From Paulownia fortunei (taxonomy: Eukaryota > Streptophyta > Magnoliopsida > Lamiales > Paulowniaceae): a stretch of DNA of 64,000 nucleotides. Shown piece by piece: positions 1 to 11,992 of this stretch; position 1 is the first letter of the stretch, and the number at the start of each line of letters is the position of its first letter. Under the pieces are notes generated by a model. The model saw only the letters and a program-made list of their open reading frames with translations. It was not told the origin of the DNA and searched no databases. The position numbers and the translations under genes were made by a program. The stretch lies in assembly GCA_019321725.1 (NCBI GenBank), contig CM033108.1:21849472-21913471 (forward strand). The letters run 5' to 3'.

Positions 1-1293
1 TTCAAAATCTGATTGGTCTGTTTTGAGTCTCCAGAAGGAATCGTCACATTGTAACTAATTTCTGTTATGTCAGGTGTCTATCCAGCCTCTTCACATACTC
101 AGTGGATGCAAATGAATGTGTAGCTCCTGAATCAAGTAGTATGAATGTTGGAGTATCATGGATGAAGAGTTTACCTGTCACTACCGATGGATTCGCCTCT
201 GCATCTGCTCTAGTGATGGTAAAAACTTTAGCAAGTACATTCTATTGCTTTATAGAGTTTAGGTTCAAGCATGTTCTGGTAATATGGCCAACCTTTTCAC
301 ACACATAACACATTCTAGGATCTGTAGGGCAGTTTCCCATATGTTGACCAAAGCATCTAGGGCACATAGATTGTGGCATTGGCGCTTTTCCTTGCTTTAT
401 CTTTGGTTTCTTATTTTGCTCCCACTGTTGCTGCCCTGGTTTCGATCAAAATTTGGGTTTCTGGCCTTGAGCTTGGAATGGTCTCTTCTTTTCACTTCCA
501 ACCCACCTCTGTCCTTGTCCTTGTTGAAATTGACAATGAGCTTCCAGCGCACGAACAATTCTAAGTTTAGCTTGCTCAGCAACTAATGCTCTCTCAGCAA
601 TCTATAAAATATGTGACTCCTTGAATTCCCGCCATATTAACATCTCTGTATAGTTCTGGCCTCAAACCTTCAAGGAATCTTTCTACTTTCAGTGCATCAG
701 TGCTAATCATATGTGTGGCAAACCTGGATAACTATTCAAATTTTCGAATGTAGTCCCCAACTGTCATAGCTCCCTGTCGTAGCTGTATAAATTCATTCAT
801 CTTTATTGCACAAACAGGCGTTGTGAAGTATTTGTTTCTGAATAACTCTTTAAATCTTTCCCAAGTCATAGTAAAGAGATCCTCTATACTCCTCATTGTA
901 TCCCACCAGTGCCAGCACTTCCACGAAGCATAAAGGCGCATATCACCTTCTCTTCCTCTGGGACTCTGCTATACTAGAACATATTTTCTAGGGTTCTCAG
1001 CCAATCCTCTACAGCTGTGGGATCTACCGCATCTTCAAATATTAGTGGATTGAGTTTTCTGAATCTTTCCCCAACTATCTCCACTGGTTCTGCTTGGAGC
1101 TATGGTTGATTCATTTCAGATCTCTGTTGTCTACCCACATCCCTCTACTGGATAAGTTGTTAAATTTATTCTGATTGTCGTTGAATAAGTTCTGTAAGTC
1201 GATTTATAACAGTGTCCTGATCGTCATTTGACATAGGTGTCTCTCTTTCTTGTTTTTACCTCTACTACTACTCCCACTCCTTGTTCTTGTCAT
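1..1293 (-). pseudogene. Ty3/gypsy gag-protease remnant
   Basis: This is the 5' part of a Ty3/gypsy retrotransposon polyprotein read on the minus strand; the polymerase part lies outside the window to the left. Reading from 1293 downward, a start codon precedes a Ser/Arg/Lys-rich leader. Next comes a gag core containing FRKLNPLIFEDAVDP and VEDWLRTLENMF, then a retrotransposon gag stretch ending GDYIRKFE (941-732). A CCHC zinc knuckle (CYVCEKVGHITRTC) lies at 310-269, and a retropepsin-type protease with the catalytic DSGA at 133-122. Several stop codons and frame changes break the frame (for example between 1200 and 1080, and near 970), so it cannot make a full polyprotein. Identification rests on domain order and motifs; the exact gypsy clade is not resolved. 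Confidence 0.85.
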
Positions 1294-1438
1294 GGCTGCA
1301 ATATTGTTTTAAAACATGGTCAATATAATTCATGAAACAATAATGTATCACATAATAAAATAAAACTTATGAGAAAGGCGGTACTTCTACAAGTTCCAAG
1401 TTTATGTAAATGGACAGTTTATAGAACCTATAATCGCA

Positions 1439-1449
1439 CTCTGATACCA
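1439..1449 (-). other. Primer-binding site of the gypsy element (tRNA-iMet type)
   Basis: On the minus strand this reads TGGTATCAGAG, the usual plant primer-binding sequence complementary to the 3' end of initiator Met-tRNA. It lies three bases inside the end of the adjoining LTR (TGTTATA on the minus strand) and about 150 bp before the gag start codon, as expected for a 5' leader. Confidence 0.8.
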
Positions 1450-1452
1450 CTC

Positions 1453-3160
1453 TATAACACCCCCATACTACACACACACATATATTTATAAATATAATAA
1501 TTTTGACATGATAAATCTTGTGTGCATGTACAATTTTTTTTCTTTCTGTAACAGCATAATAAATAATAAATTATTTTCTCACTCACAAACTAATATATAT
1601 ATATACCTGCAGATGACCCATAACAACCATAACATTTACATACCTATGTACAGAAAAGTTTTAAAGTAACACACAGTACAAATCCCAAAACCTAATACAA
1701 TAAACTTCAAAATCAAATAAGTTAACAACCAGCCCAACAGGTCGTCATCCATGTACACTGATCCTCAGAGCTTGTAGGAGCTCCAGCCGCTCACTCAGTA
1801 AGTCATGGTTTCAAATATCATCAAACTCACCTACAATGCATGAACTATGTGAGCTAATGCTCAGTAAATAAAAATCAAGCATGCTGAAGGGGATAATCCA
1901 ACATAAATGCAATGCATTTTTATGAGATCATGACAAGAATGCGAACTATGCATCAAAATCATTTCATTCAAAATCATTTTCCATCACTGGGCCCTTGCCC
2001 ACCTACTATGTATCGGATAGAGCTCTCAACAATATAATAATCACATGGCCATAAACAGATCAACACAAATCGAGGGTCATCTCCTGGAATCACCAAAGGT
2101 CTACCCCCTTTCTTCTCTGTGACCCTCCAGAAGTATTCCCACCAGCGGCATCAATAAGGGCACAGTCAAGTGGTCCACCATCTCGTGACCACCAGAGCAC
2201 ACCCCTGTCAACCTTTATGATCCTTCAAAAAGTAATACTCGCGGCGCCCAAATATCATATAAATAAGCCACACATGGGTCTCGGTACACTAGTAGTGGCC
2301 AACCAAAATATTTTCTTTCTCAAAATAATATATGCATGCAAAATCAAAATGTGAGCACGTGTTATTCATGCACGTGTAAATGTTGATGAATGGCATGTTC
2401 AATGACACAGTGAATCACATATCCTGATATCCAAACAACGTATGCACTATAAGATATTTATAATACTTATCAAAACATAAGGATCACATTTAATATAAAT
2501 AAGTCAAGAAATACTATGTCATGTATTGTTGTTGCAAATGAATTTTCACTTACCTTCCACCTTTGATATCATACTGAAAGTTAACAAAATTCTCCTCCCT
2601 AACCTTAGATATAAGGCGGCCTGTAAAAGTATAACGTATTAATTTTCATTTTTAATCAACGTTCTATATATAAATTTTATAAATGATCTTAAATCTTAAA
2701 TTTAATTAAGTAACAATCAAACCTTAAAATTTTTATATTTCACCCCAATCAGAACCTTTTAAATATTTTAATTTCTCGTCTTAAATTTATTATAATATTA
2801 TTTAATTGATATATTATAATCCTGTAATCAATCCCTCAATTTAATTAACTCCGTCATTCAATTAATACAAGATAATAAAATGAATATTTTTAACTAATTT
2901 CAAATTAAAGATATTGTCTTACAGGTAGATAACTAATTAACTTGAATAAATTTTTTTTTTCAAATTAGAAATAAACGACATAAATATATATTTTTATCCG
3001 TACAAAAATAAGAAAGAACTTACCTAAATTTTTTTCAAATTTATACGGTGGAAGTTTGTTCGCGCTATTTCTTCTCTGCATTTTTTTTTTCTTTTATTTT
3101 CCTTTCCTTTTCTATAGCCGTGTGTGTGTGGTGTGTTTTAAAATAGCTTTGTTAAGAAAA
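1453..3160 (-). repeat. 5' LTR of the minus-strand gypsy element (outer end uncertain)
   Basis: The sequence directly outside the primer-binding site must be the 5' LTR of the element. Its inner end is clear: TGTTATA on the minus strand, probably a decayed TGTTACA. The outer end is a guess. A purine-rich, minus-strand segment near 3010-3120, followed by GGTAAGTTC, resembles the transcript start/leader region of large gypsy LTRs. The unit then dissolves into AT microsatellites after about 3160. The second LTR is outside the window, so length and target duplication cannot be confirmed. Confidence 0.5.
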
Positions 3161-3580
3161 CATAAGAAATATATATATATGTACTTATCCTTAACATTAG
3201 TATTAAAGAAATTTAATATAATATATATATATACTTAACCTTAACATTAATATTAAAGTAATCTAATACAATATATTATATATATACTTATCCTTATCAT
3301 ATATATGTATACACTACTAGTGTATACACATACACACACATATATATATATATATTATATTACACACCATATACTTATATATATATATTATTATATATTT
3401 TTATTTTCAATTTTAATTTTTTTTTATATAATCAATACAAAATATTATTTATATATATATATTATTTATAAGTCCCTAAATTTATTTTATATTAAAAATT
3501 ACACCCTCTTAATTAATATAATAATGTCCTTATTTTCTTTTATTATTATATTACTATTATTATCATTATTTTCTTCATAA
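3160..3580. repeat. AT-rich microsatellite zone
   Basis: The stretch holds several short (TA)n runs (near 3168, 3220, 3280 and 3340) interspersed with CACACA and TTAT runs, and two similar copies of a segment reading ACTTAACCTTAACATTA / ACTTATCCTTAACATTA. The open frames here are products of low complexity. No gene is seen up to 3823. Confidence 0.7.
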
Positions 3581-3823
3581 TTAATTTATTTGCATAGTTT
3601 ATCCTACACTGATAAAGACAACGATGCCATTTCACTTACGTGTATCATAATATTATCTGATAGTTGACACTTAAATTCTCATAACTTAGTATCAACTCAA
3701 CTAATTAAGTTAAAGAATCTGAAAACTACTATCGGTGACAACTTTAAAAGTTTAATTATTAAAATGCCGTATAAAATATAATGCATTATGAAATATCAAT
3801 TAAAATGCAATGACACATACATG

Positions 3824-4354
3824 TCATAACATGTATGAACTATATTGGTCAGGTGAGTAGCGTGAGGCTCGGGTATTACAAAAACTATCGACTAGTGGCT
3901 CAAGCAATTCATCAGTATATGCATTATACGACTCTCTATCTGTACCTTCAAAATGCTCTTGAAGCACAATACTTGTCATCCTTTGCGTCACTGTAGGCAT
4001 TTCAAACACACTATCATCTCTTATAAATGATGCATACTGATACTCATTGCTTGTTGGTATCTCAGGTACAATATTATGAACCCTTTGTTTTACCTCAACA
4101 TAAATATCTACAAATTGATTTTTCCTTTTCGAATTCAAGAAAAACTCCAAACCTTTGTCACCAGTTATTAATATTAGCTGTGATATATTGTTATAACAGT
4201 ACTTACCAAATAATTTCAATAAGAAATGCTTATCGTCAATGTCCGTTATCCGATATACTTTCAATAGTAATTTAGAAAACTTTGTCCTACGAGACATTCT
4301 CCTAATTTCAATTGCAGGGTGATTCAGAACATCGATATTGTTCCTATTTGACAT
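3824..4354 (-). pseudogene. Possible N-terminal exon of a Mutator-like transposase gene
   Basis: This is an open frame of 176 codons on the minus strand. The pattern F..LL.KVYRITDIDDKHFLLKLFGKY, then FFLNSKRKNQFVDIYVEV and an acidic, Ser/Thr-rich tail, resembles the PB1-like amino-terminal region that precedes the zinc-binding and DDE domains in plant MuDR-type proteins. I recognise the layout rather than a precise sequence match. No downstream catalytic domain is visible on the minus strand before the microsatellite zone, so the gene is truncated or unrelated. The start may not be real: TTTTATGTAG just upstream could be a splice acceptor, making this an internal exon. It could also be a lineage-specific hypothetical gene. 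Confidence 0.35.
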
Positions 4355-5500
4355 AACTACATAAAATATGAATATATTAGTAAACTAAATTATTTAATTG
4401 TTATACCAATATTTTACAATTATTAGCTTATTATATAAGTAAATTCATAATTATCATATTTTATAATTATTACTATATACAAATTAGTAATATAATAATA
4501 AACTACATAAATTAATTTGTTAACTAGTCATATACCAAATTAATTGAATAATCTATAATTATTGCAAAATGTCATATACTGAATAACATAAATTATAATA
4601 ATAACTATTCATAATTAATATTTATTAAGTATTATTATATAATTAAGTATACTCATTATATTTTTAATATAAATAGTTATTGACATTTTAATTTTATATA
4701 ACAATTTCAAAGACATAATATTTAATTAATAATTTAACAAATTAATTATTAATGAATTTTTTTATATAATATAAATTAGTAACATTATAATTTATATAAA
4801 TTCATTGCAGGAAACCTTATTCTACTTTCAGATTAGGATAGTCATGGGGAATATTCCCTAAATAGTTCAATAATTTTTAACTCAAATTTTTTAGTCAAAT
4901 AATAAATATAAAATATAATATGCAAAAAAAAAAACATGCATGCAAACGTTGGCTTCTTTACATATAAAACATGCTATTAAAAATGTAGTTGCACATGTCA
5001 TTATAAAAAATAATATTACTAATATTGCAATAAAATTTATTTTTTCAATATAATAATACATCTACTTTACAATTATTATAATAAAATATACACATTGTAA
5101 TTAAAATATTTAAAGTATGATACATATAAAGTCACACTCAAAATATGATCCGCGTCATACTTTAATCTCTCGCACACTAACAATATTTACCGGAACAAAA
5201 ATATATAAATATGAATTAGTCAATTTATTTTAATTAAAAAAATTTAAAAAATAACAAAAACATTACTTACCAATGGAATAATGGGAAGAGAGACGGCAAG
5301 AAGATGGGAAAGAAAAATGAAAGAGGCAAGGGAGAAAAAATGAAAGAGAGAATGAAGGGGAGAGAGAAGAGGAGAGGGAAAGCGGAGAGGTCGAGAGAGA
5401 GGGAATGAAGGGAATAGAGGAATTGGGGAGGGGGAAGAAATCGAGGGTATAAACAGGGGGAATTTAAATGAAAGCGCCACCTCGGATTGCGCTTCCTGGA
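4355..5500. other. AT-rich non-coding stretch
   Basis: Very AT-rich sequence, changing after about 5280 into a purine-rich (GA-rich) tract to about 5450. The minus-strand frames over that tract read as Ser/Phe/Leu/Pro low complexity and are not supported as genes. The segment could be leader or promoter of the minus-strand ORF at 3824-4354. Confidence 0.5.
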
Positions 5501-5501
5501 C

Positions 5502-5529
5502 AGAAGCGCAACCCTAGGTTGCGCTTTCT
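5502..5529. repeat. Near-perfect palindrome with GGTTGCGCTT arms
   Basis: The sequence AGAAGCGCAACC, a four-base centre CTAG, then GGTTGCGCTTTCT forms an almost perfect inverted repeat. Related arms occur just upstream (GATTGCGCTTCC at about 5485) and downstream at 5703-5732. Confidence 0.8.
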
Positions 5530-5702
5530 GTAGAGCCACATGAAACACAAGTCAAACTTGTACTTCCTGTGGCAGTTAGCGATGGGTCGTACCATTCGCT
5601 AACAAAGAGAGAAGTGTGGTCTGTGAGGCAGACCACGCGTGATTGAATGCGCATTCAAACAAATTTTTAAAAAAATAAATAAATAACAGAATGTGCAAGT
5701 TT

Positions 5703-5732
5703 GGGTTGCGTTTTTTGTTGAAATCGCAACCC
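5703..5732. repeat. Hairpin with GGGTTGCG / CGCAACCC arms
   Basis: Eight-base arms GGGTTGCG (5703-5710) and CGCAACCC (5725-5732) enclose a 14-base loop. The arm shares the GGTTGCG core with the palindrome 200 bp upstream, so the two belong to one repeated motif. Confidence 0.75.
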
Positions 5733-6488
5733 ACACTTGTGTTTTTGCATATATTTGTAACATATCACCAATTTACAATAAATTTTTAATATATTTTTAA
5801 ATTGATAATATTTTATTAAATTAGTCTAATTATGTGATTGAATAATTAGGTCACATCTCGAGCATTTGGACCACGACAATAGTTGTAAATTTTTTAGTAC
5901 ATTTTGAAAGGAAGTTAGGCTATCCTAATATTGCTAATGTAATTCAACTTTGAATTTGCTATGGAGTATATCGTAAATCAAATCTTTTGAAATTGGAATT
6001 GAATATAATTATTGGTAGGGATAAGTCTAATTTAATCTATTATGTGTGAAAATCAATTTTGTGTAGTGCTGGGTATGGATACATCATTGATATGGTTCTA
6101 ACACGACATTTGGAGTGTTTAGAAATTATAAAAAATAAAAAATTTCGATATGGCATTGAACATGATTGATGGCACGTTTGACACATTTCGAACATCTCTG
6201 GGTCTTTTTTTCATATTTTCTAAAGTTTAGGTTATAAAAAAATTAGAAAAAAATTCTAAAAATAATTGAAAATAGTGTCACTTCATTAAAATTCACTTTC
6301 TCTCTCTTTTTTTTTTTTTAAATAGTTAGAATATCTTTTTCACAATACCATGACCACACACACCCATTGATGTCCAACATAATTACTAATATGTACATAT
6401 ATCTTTCTTTCTTTTATATTAAAAATAATTATAATTTAATAATTATTATGTGTTAAATCCTATTTGTCAATAGAGAGATTTTTCTATT
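5733..6488. other. Intergenic, nothing recognised
   Basis: AT-rich sequence with no open frame, terminal repeat or RNA gene that I can support. The 5' LTR of the following copia element should lie here if present, but no primer-binding site or TG...CA boundary was found. Confidence 0.5.
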
Positions 6489-9400
6489 ATGAAGTTCAAT
6501 GCGCTTAAATTTTCTGAAAGGTCTAAACAAATTTAGTTTTATCTTGGTGTTTGGATCGATTTAGCACTCCTAACTGATAACCTCGTTGTTATTAATGATA
6601 CTAGCTATGTTGAACAAATGTGGCTTAGGAAAGATCTAACATAATTAGGTTAATGCTTATGCAATTGCAATAGCAAAGAATATTAGGTCAATGATTCCTA
6701 AAATTGATATTGTTAAGGAATTTATTAATTACTAGAACACCAATGGGTACATTAACCATCATAAAATTTAATGGTTCTCGTATTATTCATAAACATGCCA
6801 CTAAGATGGCAAATATATCAACAAGATTGGGATCCATAGGATTGAAAGCTAGTAATAGTTCCTTTGTGCAATTTACCGTAAACTACTTACCTCTTACTTA
6901 TAGTTCATTCCAAATTAATTATAATACCATAAAAGATAAATAGTGATGTAGTTTCACCTAGGACCTCTTCGAATCTTTGAGAATCTTCTTCTTGTGGTTT
7001 CCTTCTTCTCATGGTTTCTTCCCTAAGGAAATGATAGTTGGAAGGGTCCTACTTGTGGTGTGAACAAACAGTTACGAATGTCCAAAGCTAGCCTAAGGAT
7101 AATAAAACAAAAGAATATGAATGGCTTAATGTAAATGGCGTACCTCAAAATAGTGGTGAATGAGGGTATTTATAAACGATTATGGAATAGTGTATTCATG
7201 TGTGGTATGGTGCATAGACCAATATAGTTTCATGAGCCTGTGGATTTGAGATATTTTTATTAGGACTCATGGACTTAACCTATGGGCCTCTGTTAGATTA
7301 TTTATCTTGGGCCTTGTGGACATAGCTTGTGAGCCTCTGTTAAATTATGTCACATCAAATGGAATATGACTGAATTGCAAAGTATGTTTGTTCCAGAGAA
7401 AGCAAAACTTAAGAAATAAGGTATTCACTTAATTAACTAGGAACGAAAGATGGAAATAGTAATAAAAGACTACTAAAGATTAGTGCATTTGCCTAAATCC
7501 ACAAAAATGAATAAAATGTGATATGTATTTTTGCAGAAAGTATAAAGACTACCAAAATTTTTGTCTGAAACATAAAATATGGTTCGAATGAAAAGTAAGC
7601 ATAATATTTTCATATATTTCAAATCAAATTTGGCAGATATTTATTGCGATTCTTAATGGATTGATTTTGGTTACACCACTCATATTTTAAATATGATGCA
7701 AAGCTTTCTTACTACCTAAACTATAAACTTAATTGAAAAATTTGTGTTTATGGGGAACAGGGTCAAAGCTCCAGTTGAAGACATCGGAACATATCATTTG
7801 AAATTAGATACTGGACATCATTAATATTTTTTTCAAACTCTTTTTTATTATATTTCTTAAAATTTAGTTTCTTTATCTAAACTTGATACAATTGATACTC
7901 ATTTAAGTTTGAAAATGGATGTTTCAGTTTTTTTAAACATAATTATTTTATTATTTCTGGTGTTCTTTGAGATGGTTTATACAAATTAAGGATTGATTAT
8001 CTTTTTGTTGAGATTTTATTGACCTTGCATCATAACGTTAGTAGTAAACGTGATTTAATGGAAGAAAGTTTTGCTTACTTGTGGCATAAATATTTGTATC
8101 ACATATATAATGATAGAATACGAAAAATTTTAAATAATAAAATTCTTCATGATTTGAATTTCAGTGATGTTGGTACTTGTGTGGATTATGTATTAAGGGA
8201 AAACACACATTTAAGAAAACAACTACAAGAAGCATACAGTTCCTTGAATTTGTACACACCGATATATGTGGATCTTTTGATGTTCTATCATTTGGTGGAG
8301 AAAAATATTTTATCACCTTTATTGATGATTTTCTATATTACAGTTATGTGTATTTATTGCATGAGAAATCTCAATCATTAGGCACCTTAGAGGTGTTTAT
8401 TAATAAGGTTAAAAGCAATTGGGCAAAAAAATAAAAATTATCAAGTTTGGCAAAGATGGTGAATATTAAGGAAAGTATGATGAAAGAAAAGAATGCCAAG
8501 TCTATTTACTAAGTTTCTTGAAAAGCATAACATATGTGCTCAATAAATAATGCCAAGTACACCGCAACAAAATGTTATTATAGAAAGACGTTATAGTAGT
8601 TTAAATTGTAGATGGAAACAAAATCCAATTTAAGGCACATAAATGTTTGAGTTGCCCAACGAAATTAAGAATCTTGTAAAAAAAATTGAACTCAAGAACA
8701 ACTAATGGTTTCTTCATTGGTTATCTAGAAAAATCTAAATGGTATAGATTTTATTATACTGGAAATAATACAATAATTTCTAAAACTGGAAATGTTAGTT
8801 CATTGAAAATGGTGAAATTAGTGAGAGTGTGAAAACAAGTAAAGTGGAAATTCAAGAAATTATGGTACAGATTTCTTTACCTAAAACTTGTTCTCAGGTT
8901 GTTGTTCTACAATTGTTGAACTATTTAACAACTTATAATCAAACTCCCAATAATGAAACTATTGCCAATGGACCTGCAGTGAATGAACCACATTAAGTAG
9001 CATTGAGAAAGTTTGAAATACAAATAAGATTTGTTATTTCTGATAATTATGTAGTTTATTTACAAGAGTCAGAATTTAACATAGGAATTTATAACGATCC
9101 AATTTCTTTTTTATAAGCCATGGAAAGTGTTAATTTTATTAAATGATTAGATACTATGAAATAAGAATTGAGATCAATAATTATCATGAAGTCTGGGATC
9201 TTGTTGAATTGTCAGAAAGTTGTAAAAAAAATTGGGTATAAATGATCTTTAAAATCAAATGTGACTAATGGCAATATCGAACGACATAAAATTAGATTTG
9301 TTAACAAAGGTTTTACTAAAAAAAGATGGCATTGACTACAAAGAGACCTTTCTTTGATTTCTAAGAAAGACATATTAAGGATGATCATGGCAATGGTGGC

Positions 9401-10565
9401 TCATTGTGATTTAGAGATTCATCAAGTGGATGTGGAAGTTATTTTTTCTGAATGGGAACTTAGAGAAAGAAGTTTATATGAAACAACCTGAGGATTTTTC
9501 AATTGAAGAAAAGGAACACATGATGTCTAAACTTAGAAAGTCCACATACAGACTTAAGCAAGCTTCCCAACAATGATATCTTAAGTTCAATGATGCCATC
9601 ATTTTCTTTGTATTAAGAAAACACTTTTGATCAGTGTATATATTTGAAGGTTAGTGGGAGCAAGTTTATACTTTTGATTCTATATATTGATATCTTGCTT
9701 GCTACTAATGATCTTGTCTTAAATAAGACCAAAAAGTTTCTCTTTAGGAATTTCAAAATAAAAGATAAAGGTGAGGCATCCTAAGTGATTGAAATTAAAA
9801 TATTCCATGACAGATCACAAGGATTGTTAGGATTATCTCAAAAAATATATATTAATAAAGTTCTAGAAAAATTCAATATGAAAAATTATTCTCCTTGTGT
9901 TGTTTTAATTTGGAAAGGAGAAAAAATTAACCTTATACAATGCCCAAAGAATGAATTGGAACATAAATAATTATGCATCTATCATTGGAGCCTGATGTGT
10001 GCTTATACTTGTATCAGGCCAGACATCAGTTTAGTTACATGCTGGGGCATGAATCAAAGTAATCTTTGAATGAGTATTGAAAATGTGTAAAGAAAGTATT
10101 GAGATACTTACAAATAAAAGATCACATGCTCACTTAGGAGATCCGATCATCTTGAGGTGATAGAATATTCAGATTCAGATTATAGAAATCCATATTTGGT
10201 TATTTGTTCCTTTTATTGGAGGAGCAATTTCATGAAAGAGTGTGAAGCAGTTTTTCATTATTGCATTCATTATGGAAGCTGAGTTTCTAGCATGCTTTGA
10301 GGCCAATGTTCATGGATTATGACTGTGAAACTTTATTCAGGACTTGAAATTGTTGACACTATTGCCAAGCCGTTGAAAATCTATTGTGATAATGCCTCAA
10401 TAATAGTCTTCTTTTATGAAAACAACAAGTATTCAAAAGGTACTACACACATGAAATTAAAATATTTTGTCATTAAGAAGAAGTTCATAAACAAAGAGTA
10501 CTAATCAAACACATTAGCACTAATTTTATGATTGTGGATCTGTTGCAAAAGACTTGTCTCCAAAG
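6489..10565 (+). pseudogene. Degenerate Ty1/copia gag-pol
   Basis: The copia domain order can be followed in broken frames. Gag starts at 6489 (MKFNALKFSERSKQI) and includes a UBN2-type segment with LGSIGLKASNSSFVQF at 6830-6943. Protease-region residues lie around 7650-7800. The gag-pre-integrase segment LWHKYLYHIYNDRIRKIL is at about 8078-8135, and the integrase start QFLEFVHTDICGSF, in a different frame, at about 8240. RT lies near 9150-9800 (RFVNKGFTKK, HQVDVE) and RNase H near 10,250-10,500 (EAEFLA, YCDNAS), ending close to 10,560. Dozens of stops and frame shifts make it inactive. Which copia family it belongs to is not resolved. Confidence 0.85.
6945..7385. repeat. Foreign-looking segment inside the copia gag
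   Basis: Between the end of the recognisable gag and the next copia-like residues lies about 440 bp without copia coding similarity. It includes a segment near 7140-7175 reading like an LTR promoter region (AATGAGGGTATTTATAA). It may be a fragment of another LTR inserted in the gag, but no boundaries or target duplication are visible. Confidence 0.3.
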
Positions 10566-10583
10566 ATATCTAATGAACATGGA

Positions 10584-11368
10584 CTGTTATTAATATTATG
10601 ATGAAATTTTATGTTTAACGGTGTTTTATGTTTTTTATTTATTTGATACTTTGAACTCTTTTATTTAATATTTTTGATATATTATTTCATCTTGCTTCAT
10701 TATGTTAATGTATATGCGTGGATGGATTATGATGATATTTACATGATTTGTCTATGAAGAAGACATTATTGTTGGATCAATATGGCATCTCTCATTATAG
10801 GTCATATTGAGTATATAACTAAAATTTTGATACATGGAAAGGACTTTGTCTAACTAATAATATATAACTGCCATGATTCTTATTAATTTTTACTTAATAA
10901 AAAATTTATAATTCAATCAATTTAAGAAAGAATTTGACTTTATATTCTATATTATGTTTAATATTAAATCATTAAGTTGAATGATGCCACGTGTGCCAAG
11001 TGAGAGAAAGTTAAATACTTTTTATTAATGACCCACGTGTCATACTTTTAAATTAAAAGATATTTATTATTTAATAGCAATCATATATCAAATCTTACTA
11101 ATCAATAGACTACACATAATAATAGATTGGGTGGTTATAAAAAAAATATTAGTTAGAAACCGGTCATCTCTTTACCCACTATTTATAGTTTTCTTTTTAA
11201 TATACATAAAACTTATGAGGTTAAGAGAAATAAACTCGATATCATCTAAAATCTACTTGTGATTGTCTTTACAATTCATCATGATCAATGTATATTTTCT
11301 CCTAATTATGATGTTGTGAAAATTATATAGTTCTAAGATGTTGGACATTACCATCTATGCAAAATTAA
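10584..11368 (+). repeat. Probable 3' LTR of the degenerate copia element
   Basis: It follows directly after the RNase H end of the element and begins with TGTTATTAATATTATG. A TATA-like CTATTTATAG lies near 11,180, followed by a T-rich leader-like stretch. Without the matching 5' LTR the limits are approximate. Confidence 0.35.
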
Positions 11369-11992
11369 GGGGATGTTTGGTTTTCTTTTTAGTGAGAATT
11401 TTCATTTCTAATATTTTTAGTGGAGTTTTATTGGTTTTCGTGTGAGATTGAAAATATATTTGGATAATTATTTTTAGATAAGAAATTTATAAGATTAAAT
11501 ATGAAATTATATTTGATTTATTATTTTCAATGAAATCATTTTCAAATTAAATGTTTTGGTAGTGGTAGGGTTCACAATTAATATTATATGTAAGTTATAT
11601 ATTTTAATAAATAAATTTTAGATAGTGGGTCTTACAGTATGATGTAATTAGTAATAAAAATATGTTAAAAAGAGTTAGTGGGCAATTGTGAATCCTATAT
11701 TATTAATGTAGATAGTAATAAAAATATATTTTTGAGAGAATTAGTGTGTAGTTGTAGATCTCATTATGTATGGTTGTAGAGAAATGAGTTGATTGAAAGG
11801 AAAAGATTGATTGATATTGTGTAAGAATATGTTTGAAAATGAAGGGAATAGGGTTGAGAAGTATTTTGAGTGGGAAAATGAGAAGATAAACTAAGTTATT
11901 TTTAATGAGATTGGGTAAAATAAACATAATTTATACATTTCAAATGGTAAAAAGTGAAAAAATTTCCATTGAAATGAAAATCAAACGAGCCC
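11369..11992. mobile_element. Harbinger-like MITE, 624 bp
   Basis: The ends are inverted repeats: GGGGATGTTTGGTTTTC on the left and, reverse-complemented, GGGCTCGTTTGATTTTC on the right (13 of 17 match). Both ends are flanked by TAA (11,366-11,368 and 11,993-11,995), the three-base target duplication typical of PIF/Harbinger elements. There is no coding capacity. A relative lies at 41,303-42,033 in opposite orientation: the CCACTACC and GACCCACTA motifs occur in both, reverse-complemented and about 60 bp apart. It presumably depends on a transposase supplied elsewhere. Confidence 0.75.

Noticed and set aside
3056..3580. ORFs in the AT microsatellite zone
   Set aside because: They consist of Tyr/Ile/Leu runs from TA repeats.
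5267..5548. Minus-strand ORF rich in Phe, Leu, Pro and Ser
   Set aside because: It is the translation of a purine-rich low-complexity tract and has no domain.
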